A stretch of DNA of 58,004 nt from JBBRTJ01 sp038244535 (GTDB lineage: Bacteria > Actinomycetota > Acidimicrobiia > Acidimicrobiales > Ilumatobacteraceae): the NCBI GenBank assembly GCA_038244535.1, contig JBBRTJ010000006.1, forward strand, positions 1-58,004, in the 5' to 3' direction. The notes under the pieces are model-generated. The model was not told the origin of the DNA and ran no database searches. It worked only from the letters and a program-made list of their open reading frames with translations. Positions 52,694-58,004 of the stretch are shown here, one piece after another (position 1 is the stretch's first letter; every line of letters starts with the position of its first letter). The position numbers and the translations under genes are program-made.

Positions 52694-53791
52694 GTGAGCA
52701 CCGCCTCCCCTCTGAACGAGCTCGGCTTCTACACCCTGGCCGGCGCGCCCTCGACGCCCCGAGCCCTCATCGGCGAGGTGCGCCAAGCCGAGGCCCTCGG
52801 CATCGGAACGGCCTTCATCTCGGAGCGCTTCAACATCAAGGAGGCGGCCACGCTGTCGGGCGCGGCCGGTGCCGTGTCCGAGCGCATCGGGGTTGCAACC
52901 GCGGCGACGAACCACAACACCCGTCACCCCGCGGTCCTTGGTGCATACGCCACCACCATGCACCGGCTCACCGGCGGCCGGTTCGCCCTTGGTCTCGGAC
53001 GCGGGATCAAGCCCCTGTTCGATGCCTACGGCCTGCCGGCGATCACGACGGCGCAGCTCGAGGACATCGCCGGGCTGCTGCGCCGGCTGTTCCACGGCGA
53101 GGTGGTGATCGGCCACGACGGGCCCGCGGGCCGCTGGCCCGTGCTGGTGCTCGACCGTACGTTCGACGAGGACATCCCACTGCTGCTGGTGGCCTTCGGC
53201 GAGCAGACGCTGCGTCTGGCGGGGCGGGCCTATGACGCCGTCGTGCTGCACACCTTCTTCACCGACGAGACGCTGCAGCGGGCCGTTCACACCGTGAAGG
53301 AGGCGGCCGAGCAGGCGGGCCGCGACCCGGGGTCCGTGCGGGTGTGGAGCTGCTACGCCACGGTGAGCGACGACGTGCCCGAGCCGTTGCGACTGAAGAA
53401 GACGGTCGGGCGGCTCGCCACCTACCTGCAGGCGTACGGCGACCTCCTCGTTGCGACCAACGGCTGGGACCCTGCGGTCCTGGACCGCTTTCGCGCCAAC
53501 CCGTTCGTGCAGACGTTCCCGGGTGCCTTCGACCAGCTCGCCACCACCGAGCAGCTCGAGCGCATCGCGCCGCTGCTGCCGGCCGAGTGGTTGGCCCCGG
53601 CCGCCACCGGTTCGCCCGCCAAGTGCGCAGCCGCAGTGCTCCGCCAGCTCGACCTGGGTGCTGACGGGGTGATCATGCACGGCGCCACCCCCGACGAGCT
53701 GAGCCCGGTGGTGGCCGAATATCGGGCCATTCGCCCAGCTGGCCGCTTCGATCATCTCCCGGCCAACCCCGCCCGCTCGCCGGTCCCGTGA
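52694..53791 (+). CDS. LLM-class F420-dependent oxidoreductase
   Basis: A 365-aa luciferase-like monooxygenase-fold enzyme, probably using coenzyme F420. Family landmarks are GEVRQAEALGIGTAFISERFNIKEAA near the N-terminus, ATAATNHNTRHPAVLGAYATTMHRL, GGRFALGLGRG (about 96-106) and DGVIMHGATPDEL at the end. The subgroup resembles the one annotated TIGR03857. The substrate is unknown. The GTG is 7 bp after the stop of the 67-aa gene. Its 3' end overlaps the reading frame of the damaged gtrA gene. Confidence 0.87.
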   Translation: MSTASPLNELGFYTLAGAPSTPRALIGEVRQAEALGIGTAFISERFNIKEAATLSGAAGAVSERIGVATAATNHNTRHPAVLGAYATTMHRLTGGRFALGLGRGIKPLFDAYGLPAITTAQLEDIAGLLRRLFHGEVVIGHDGPAGRWPVLVLDRTFDEDIPLLLVAFGEQTLRLAGRAYDAVVLHTFFTDETLQRAVHTVKEAAEQAGRDPGSVRVWSCYATVSDDVPEPLRLKKTVGRLATYLQAYGDLLVATNGWDPAVLDRFRANPFVQTFPGAFDQLATTEQLERIAPLLPAEWLAPAATGSPAKCAAAVLRQLDLGADGVIMHGATPDELSPVVAEYRAIRPAGRFDHLPANPARSPVP

Positions 53792-54252
53792 CCGGGAGCC
53801 AGGGAGAACGACGGTAAGAACGTCAGATTGACCGCCACACGGGGAATCCGACGGTTAAAGGGCGAGGATGACTGGAGGGGACCGACAGATGGCCTCACCG
53901 CCACCGTCGACACCAGCAGCCCGCCGAGCGGCAGCAGCCAGAACGGGACCACCTGGCGCAGGGCATCGTCGCCCGTGCGTTCGGCCCACACCCACCGACG
54001 GTTGAGGCGGTAGGACGCCACCGTGCCCACCCCCCATGCGACCGCATTGGCCCAACCTGCGCCGACCGGGACGTTGAGCGTGAGCGCCATGAGGATGGCG
54101 AGGCTGAGGACAGTGGTGGTGACCGACACCGCCATGCCGCGAGCGACGCGGTGCAGGAGGCCCTGGACCGGCGGGCGGGAGGGGAGCGCCCGCTCGGCCA
54201 GGGTTCCTTCGCGTGCTGGCCCCCGGGGGGTAGGGGCCAGCACGGCGGTCAT
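53752..54252 (-). CDS. GtrA-family flippase, C-terminus replaced
   Basis: GtrA proteins are four-helix membrane proteins that help flip lipid-linked sugars. Three helices are present (SVTTTVLSLAILMALTL, then GWANAVAWGVGTVASYRLNRRWVWA, then VVPFWLLPLGGLLVSTVAV). After STVAV, near 53900, homology stops and the frame runs through a hydrophilic, non-family tail of about 45 residues into the LLM gene. The fourth helix is therefore missing, and the protein is probably non-functional or altered. The ATG at 54252 overlaps the GT2 stop (ATGA), so it was clearly the glycosyltransferase's partner. Confidence 0.75.
   Translation of the reverse strand: MTAVLAPTPRGPAREGTLAERALPSRPPVQGLLHRVARGMAVSVTTTVLSLAILMALTLNVPVGAGWANAVAWGVGTVASYRLNRRWVWAERTGDDALRQVVPFWLLPLGGLLVSTVAVRPSVGPLQSSSPFNRRIPRVAVNLTFLPSFSLAPGHGTGERAGLAGR
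53792..53900. other. unexplained block that truncates gtrA
   Basis: This stretch after the LLM stop is less GC-rich than its surroundings and contains the direct repeat CGACGGTAAG / CGACGGTTAAAG (53809-53818 and 53849-53860). It replaces the expected gtrA 3' end. I recognise no insertion sequence ends. A deletion scar, a short palindromic-element remnant or a misassembly would each fit. Confidence 0.4.
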
Positions 54253-55040
54253 GCCGCGACCTTGGCTCGGGCCACGACGCGCTCGCGCCGCGGCGTGGCG
54301 ATGTGGGGGCGACCCGCCCAGAAGGCCCGGCGCATGCGCCACAGGCCCCGCAGGTCGTCGGCCACCGTCGAGGGCAGGTGCACCCGGGTGTCGAGGTCCT
54401 CGATCCAGTCGACCGGCACCTCGTAGATCCGGTGCCCGACCCGGTCAGCCAGCAGCAGCAGCTCGGTGTCGAAGAACCAGGTGGTGTCTTCGACGTACAG
54501 CAGCAGCTGGCGGGCGACATCGGTGCGCACGGCCTTGAACCCGCACTGCGCATCAGAGAAGCCCGGCCGGAACAGCACCCGGATGATCAGGTTGTAGCCC
54601 CGGCTCAGCAGCTCGCGCTTCCACTGGCGGGTCGTGCGGGACCCCTTCATCAGTCGGTTGCCGATGGCCACCTGGCTGTGACCGGACAGCAGCGGTGCCA
54701 CGAGGGGCAAGAAGCTGTGGAGGTTGGTCGACAGGTCGACGTCCATGTAGGCCACGACGTCGGCGCTCGACGACAGCCAGGCCTCTTTGAGCGCCCGCCC
54801 CCGACCCTTCTGATCGAGGCGAAGGGCCCCGACGCCGGGCACGGCCGCCTCGAGCTGGCAGGCGAGCTCCCAGGTGCAGTCGGTCGAGGCGTTGTCGGCG
54901 ATGACCACCCGCCACCGCATCGGCAGGTGACGGTCGAGGTAGGCGCACAGCTCGGTGATGCTCGCTACGAGGCAGGTCTCCTCGTTGTAAACGGGGACCA
55001 CCACATCGATCGTCGGGTCGTCGAGCACGTCGGTGAACAT
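54249..55040 (-). CDS. GT2 polyprenyl-phosphate glycosyltransferase (DPM1-like)
   Basis: A 263-aa family 2 glycosyltransferase, similar to dolichyl/polyprenyl-phosphate mannose or glucose synthases. The fold opens with IDVVVPVYNEETCL; the metal motif is DVDLST, preceded by KGRGRALKEAW. QCGFKAVR and WFFDTELLLLADR are typical of the DPM1 group. It would load a sugar on a polyprenyl carrier for the GtrA protein to flip. No membrane helix is attached. The ATG at 55040 precedes the first strand; a longer form from 55109 is possible. The gtrA gene follows by ATGA overlap. Confidence 0.88.
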   Translation of the reverse strand: MFTDVLDDPTIDVVVPVYNEETCLVASITELCAYLDRHLPMRWRVVIADNASTDCTWELACQLEAAVPGVGALRLDQKGRGRALKEAWLSSSADVVAYMDVDLSTNLHSFLPLVAPLLSGHSQVAIGNRLMKGSRTTRQWKRELLSRGYNLIIRVLFRPGFSDAQCGFKAVRTDVARQLLLYVEDTTWFFDTELLLLADRVGHRIYEVPVDWIEDLDTRVHLPSTVADDLRGLWRMRRAFWAGRPHIATPRRERVVARAKVAA

Positions 55041-55129
55041 GGAGGCAACGTTGACGCTGCGGCCTGGGCCAGGCGTCCGAGGAACGTGGGAGTTGGCTGT
55101 GAATGCCACTCGTCGGCCAAGCTGCCGCC

Positions 55130-55531
55130 ATGGGCGTCCAGCTGACCAAAGACTCGATCGACCTCGGCATCATCGTGCGCGACGGAGCAAAGGCACTCGC
55201 CTTCTATCGCGACGTGCTCGGCCTCGAGCACGTGGGTGACAGCCCCATGCCCGGCGGCACCATGCACCGGCTCAACTGCGGCACGACGCTGGTCAAGCTC
55301 GTCGCCTTCGACAAGGTGCCAGAGGCGGCCAACCCGCCCGGCGGCATCCAGGCCGCATCGGGCTACCGGTACTTCACCATCTCGGTGTCGAACATGGAAG
55401 AAGTCGCAGACGCCGCCAAGGCTGCCGGCCACCGCGTCCCGGTCGGGCCGGTCGAGTTCCGCCCCGGTGTGCGCATCTGCATGATCGAGGATCCCGACGG
55501 CAACTGGGTCGAGCTGCTGACCGCCTCCTGA
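55130..55531 (+). CDS. VOC/glyoxalase-fold metalloprotein
   Basis: A 133-aa vicinal-oxygen-chelate protein made of two beta-alpha-beta-beta-beta units. DLGIIVRDGAKALAFYRDVLGLEHVG opens the first, and RICMIEDPDGNWVELL closes the second with the metal-site Glu. A His in TMHRLNCG and the final Glu fit metal binding. Functions in this fold include lactoylglutathione lyase, dioxygenases and epimerases, so the reaction is open. The ATG at 55130 is chosen because the fold starts at once; no SD or clear -10 is seen. Confidence 0.82.
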   Translation: MGVQLTKDSIDLGIIVRDGAKALAFYRDVLGLEHVGDSPMPGGTMHRLNCGTTLVKLVAFDKVPEAANPPGGIQAASGYRYFTISVSNMEEVADAAKAAGHRVPVGPVEFRPGVRICMIEDPDGNWVELLTAS

Positions 55532-55597
55532 GCCTGATCCGGTCCGGGGTGCGATGATGCGCCCCGCCCACACGAGATCTGCCCTGGAAGGAACCTG

Positions 55598-56098
55598 ATG
55601 GCCGTCGATCGCTTCCCCGTCGAAGCCAGCCACATCCTCATGTTCGCCCGCGCCATCGGCGAGACGAACCCCGTCTACGCCGACGCTGACTACGCGGCCG
55701 GCACCGAGGTCGGCGGCATCATCGCCCCGCCCACCTTCGTGCAGGCCTCGGCCCAGTTCGATCCCGACTACTTCCTGCGCCCCAAGCCGGGCCAGGCGTG
55801 GTTCGGCTCGGGCGGTGAGCCGACCGGCGTGAAGCGGGAGAAGAAGGAAGGGGAGGGCTCCGGCGCCGCGGCCGGTGGACTGCACGCCGAGCAGCACTAC
55901 GAGTACCACCGCCACCCGAAGCCGGGCGACGTGCTCACCGGCACGGTGCGCGAGGGGCGCACCTGGACCAAGGAGGGCAAGCGGGGCGGCCGCCTGCACT
56001 TCAGCGAGTCGATCATCGAGTACCGCGACCAGCGTGGCGAGCTGGTCGTGACCGCCACTGGTGTGGGCGTGCGCACCGAGAACGTCGTAGAGAGCTGA
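55598..56098 (+). CDS. MaoC-type dehydratase, FAS1-like N-domain (HadA-like)
   Basis: A 166-aa hot-dog protein with the FAS1-like dehydratase domain, corresponding to the HadA/HadC subunit of mycobacterial (3R)-hydroxyacyl-ACP dehydratase. It has FARAIGETNPVYADADYA and IIAPPTFVQASAQFD; the long hydrophilic insert KREKKEGEGSG lies near residue 75, and HAEQHYEYHRHPKPGDVL follows. It lacks the catalytic D-x-x-x-x-H motif, which its partner supplies. GGAAGG 6 nt before the ATG is the SD. The partner gene begins 10 bp later. Confidence 0.88.
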   Translation: MAVDRFPVEASHILMFARAIGETNPVYADADYAAGTEVGGIIAPPTFVQASAQFDPDYFLRPKPGQAWFGSGGEPTGVKREKKEGEGSGAAAGGLHAEQHYEYHRHPKPGDVLTGTVREGRTWTKEGKRGGRLHFSESIIEYRDQRGELVVTATGVGVRTENVVES

Positions 56099-56108
56099 GG
56101 GGCGAGCC

Positions 56109-56534
56109 ATGGCACTGTCCGCATCGGAGCTGCAGGTCGGCAACAGCCGCACCGACGTCCTCGTCGAAGACCTCAAACGCACCCAGATCGTCATGTACGC
56201 CGGGGCCTCGGGCGACTACAACCCGGTGCACACCGACGAGGTGTTCGTCACCAAAGCAGCCGGCTACCCGTCGGTGTTCGCGCACGGCATGCTCACCATG
56301 GGCATGACCGGCCGGGTGCTCACCGACTGGGTGGGTGACGGTCGCCTCACCCGCTATGGCGTGCGCTTCGTTCGCCAGGTGTGGCCCGGCGACTCGCTCA
56401 CGGCCACTGCCACGGTGAGCGCGGTGCGCACCGATGACGACGGCACCCCCGTGGCTGACTTCGACGTCGTGACCGTCAACCAGCATGGTGAGCCGGTCGT
56501 CACCGGGTCGGCCACCGCCCGCCTCGACCCTTGA
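56109..56534 (+). CDS. MaoC-type dehydratase, catalytic subunit (HadB-like)
   Basis: A 141-aa hot-dog dehydratase. The hydratase-2 motif with catalytic Asp and His is ASGDYNPVHTDEVF (about residues 34-47), followed by FAHGMLTMGMTGRVL. It should pair with the preceding HadA-like subunit to dehydrate (3R)-hydroxyacyl thioesters in fatty-acid synthesis or related lipid pathways. The stop overlaps the TTG start of engB by 4 nt (TTGA), which couples lipid and ribosome-assembly genes in one transcript. Confidence 0.9.
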   Translation: MALSASELQVGNSRTDVLVEDLKRTQIVMYAGASGDYNPVHTDEVFVTKAAGYPSVFAHGMLTMGMTGRVLTDWVGDGRLTRYGVRFVRQVWPGDSLTATATVSAVRTDDDGTPVADFDVVTVNQHGEPVVTGSATARLDP

Positions 56535-57127
56535 CCTCCCCGCCGCTGCGGCTCACGTTCGTCCAATCGGCCACGTCGGTGTCGGCGCTCCCGCCGACCA
56601 CCGTCGAGGTGGCCGTCGTGGGGCGCTCCAACGTCGGCAAGTCGTCTCTGATCAACGCGCTGGCCAACCGCAAGGCGCTCGCGCATGTCAGCAACACACC
56701 GGGGCGCACGCAGCTCATCAACCTGTTCGAGCTGAACGGCGGCGGCACGTTCGTCGACCTTCCCGGCTACGGCTACGCCGCCGTGCCGGGGAGGGTCCGG
56801 GGCAACTGGCAAGAGATGATCGAGGGCTACCTGCTCGACCGGCCGAACCTGGCCATGATCGCCGTGCTGGTCGACGGCGCGATCGGCCCCACCAAGCTCG
56901 ACGCGCAGATGCTGGCCTGGTTGCGCAGCTACGGCCGACCGCACACGGTGGTGGCCACCAAAGCCGACAAGGTCAAGTCGTCGAAGCGGGCCACGCGCCA
57001 GATCGAGCTGGCCACTGGGTGCCAGCTCGATCCCGGCGATGTCGTGTGGGTCAGTGCCGCCAAGGGCACGGGCATCGACGACCTGCGGGGCCTCGTGCGG
57101 ATGTGGCTCTCGACCCCCAAACGCTGA
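56531..57127 (+). CDS. engB: YihA/YsxC (EngB) ribosome-assembly GTPase
   Basis: A 198-aa GTPase needed for late 50S ribosomal subunit assembly. The G motifs are in order: P-loop GRSNVGKSS (about 31-39), the switch region NTPGRTQ, DLPGYGYA, and TKADK. The C-terminal SAAKG serves as G5. The TTG start at 56531 overlaps the preceding stop (TTGA) and places the first strand (LRLTFVQSAT) correctly. The length is normal for the family. Confidence 0.93.
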   Translation: MTSPPLRLTFVQSATSVSALPPTTVEVAVVGRSNVGKSSLINALANRKALAHVSNTPGRTQLINLFELNGGGTFVDLPGYGYAAVPGRVRGNWQEMIEGYLLDRPNLAMIAVLVDGAIGPTKLDAQMLAWLRSYGRPHTVVATKADKVKSSKRATRQIELATGCQLDPGDVVWVSAAKGTGIDDLRGLVRMWLSTPKR

Positions 57128-57158
57128 ACGTCAGCCCTTGACGGTCACTCGCTGAACG

Positions 57159-57533
57159 TCAGTCGTTCTTTCGACGGAGCTCGTCACGGATCTCGGTGAG
57201 GAGATCGACCTCGCTGGCCGGGGCCGTCGTGTCGCGCTTGGTGAAGCGGTTGTAGGCCATCACGATCAGGAACAGCACCGCCGCGACCGCGACGAAGGTC
57301 ACCAGCACGGTGATGAAGGCGCCGACGCGGATCTCGGCATCGTTGATGGTGATGACGAGCGCCGAATCGAAGTTTGGCTTGCCGAACGGGATGGCGATGA
57401 TGGGCATCACGATGTTGTCGATGAACGCCTTGATGAGGGCGGCAAAGGTGATGCCCAAGACGAAGGCAACGGCCAGCTCGATGAGATTGCCCCGGGAGAC
57501 GAACTCCTTGAACTCCTTCGTGATGTCCTTCAT
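57159..57533 (-). CDS. mscL: large-conductance mechanosensitive channel
   Basis: A 124-aa MscL. The amphipathic N-helix KDITKEFKEFVSRGNLIELAVAFVLG leads into TM1. The pore region is GITFAALIKAFIDNIVMPI; TM2 is GAFITVLVTFVAVAAVLFLIVMAYN; the C-terminal helix is LTEIRDELRR. It releases solutes during hypo-osmotic shock. A GAGGAG SD lies 6 nt before the ATG. It converges with engB; the 31-bp gap holds a CGTCA/TGACG hairpin (57128-57142) and a repeated CGCTGAACGTCAG. Confidence 0.95.
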   Translation of the reverse strand: MKDITKEFKEFVSRGNLIELAVAFVLGITFAALIKAFIDNIVMPIIAIPFGKPNFDSALVITINDAEIRVGAFITVLVTFVAVAAVLFLIVMAYNRFTKRDTTAPASEVDLLTEIRDELRRKND

Positions 57534-57563
57534 CAGTTGCTCCTCTGTTGGATGGCATGGGCG

Positions 57564-58004
57564 TCAGTGCGAACCGATGATGGCCCGAACGTCGACGGCC
57601 GCGTCATTGAAGCACGCACCCCCGGCCAGGTCGCTGATGGTCCCCGGTGCGAACGCGTTGGCAGTCATCCCCGACGCGACGTGGCGGCGCCACAGCCCCT
57701 TGGGGATCATGCACACCCCCGGCCGGAGATCGGCGTCGATCCGGCACGGCAGCACGATCGTGGCCGACGGCCCGACGACCTCGACCTGCTGTCCGTCGCT
57801 GAGCCCCCGGACACGGGCATCGTCGGGGTGCACCGACACCACCGCAGCGGGAGGATCGCTCTCGGTCAGCATCGAGTTGATGGTGCGACTGGTGGCCGGG
57901 CTGACGAGCGTCAGTGGGTAGGCCGCACTGAGCTCGTTGGCGAGGGGCGCAAAGCGGGGCAGCGGGAGCTCGGTGCCGGGATGGTGGAGTCGCGCCCGGC
58001 GGCC
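57564..58004 (-). CDS. molybdopterin oxidoreductase, C-terminal fragment
   Basis: The reverse strand is open from the window edge to a stop at 57564, giving 146 residues of a C-terminus. It has the molybdopterin-dinucleotide-binding domain: YPLTLVSPATSRTINSML, then SVHPDDARVRGLSDGQQVEVVG and CMIPKGLWRRH, with NAFAPGTISDLAGGACFND near the end. This is the last domain of DMSO-reductase-family enzymes such as formate dehydrogenase or nitrate reductase-like proteins. The catalytic part lies outside, so the substrate cannot be named. It lies 30 bp upstream of mscL on the same strand. Confidence 0.85.
   Translation of the reverse strand, partial: GRRARLHHPGTELPLPRFAPLANELSAAYPLTLVSPATSRTINSMLTESDPPAAVVSVHPDDARVRGLSDGQQVEVVGPSATIVLPCRIDADLRPGVCMIPKGLWRRHVASGMTANAFAPGTISDLAGGACFNDAAVDVRAIIGSH

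Overview
Nearly all of this window is a dense, very GC-rich bacterial chromosome segment. The gene set points to Actinomycetota: a PASTA-domain Ser/Thr kinase, an F420-type LLM oxidoreductase, the MoxR-DUF58-SpoIIM-RDD cluster, and the neighbourhood ligA / MetE-like / mnmA / cysteine desulfurase that is also found in mycobacteria. The class may be Acidimicrobiia; that is inference from gene content only. About 60 genes are supported. Many starts carry a TANNNT -10 box 6-9 nt before the start codon and no leader, so leaderless transcription looks common. Genes inside operons overlap by 1-4 nt or use Shine-Dalgarno (SD) sites.

The first ~390 bp do not fit. They are AT-rich, carry a textbook sigma70-type promoter with a TATAAT box, an SD site and the start of a Tat lipoprotein gene, and they cut off the 3' end of a CopC-CopD gene. 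This is a chimeric join or a recent foreign insertion.

Layout. 0.3-5.2 kb: CopC-CopD copper protein, an unknown protein, CobA, a methyltransferase. 5.2-10 kb: a cyclase/AAA regulator, an NTF2-like protein, and a toxin-antitoxin locus where a decayed VapBC remnant runs into an intact Phd-RelE pair. 10-17.7 kb: a squalene-cyclase-like protein, two methyltransferases, SCP2 protein, an MFS exporter, and an SDR / carotenoid oxygenase / DUF4188 series. 17.8-28.8 kb: PASTA kinase, ligA, MetE-like protein, and an RDD-cysteine desulfurase-mnmA sulfur-relay operon. 27.7-33.8 kb: SpoIIM, DUF58, MoxR, DUF4350, DUF4129 and a polytopic membrane protein. 33.8-37.4 kb: methyltransferase, galT, SRPBCC, azlCD. 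37.5-43.3 kb: glycogen genes (branching enzyme, GT4 synthase, phosphorylase). 43.3-58 kb: sulfotransferase, TMEM175 channel, a frameshifted DinB gene, acyl-CoA and fatty-acid enzymes (enoyl-CoA hydratase, PhyH, SDR, MaoC pair), MeaB-NfuA, a GT2/GtrA pair with a damaged GtrA, EngB, MscL and the end of a molybdopterin oxidoreductase.

The most unusual signals are: four divergent gene pairs whose -10 boxes overlap on opposite strands; a 14-bp tandem repeat that appears to have pulled apart a coupled glgB/azlC stop-start; a 45-bp hairpin repeated after three stop codons; the antitoxin-antitoxin fusion; and the composition break at the left end. No rRNA, tRNA, CRISPR array or insertion sequence was recognised.
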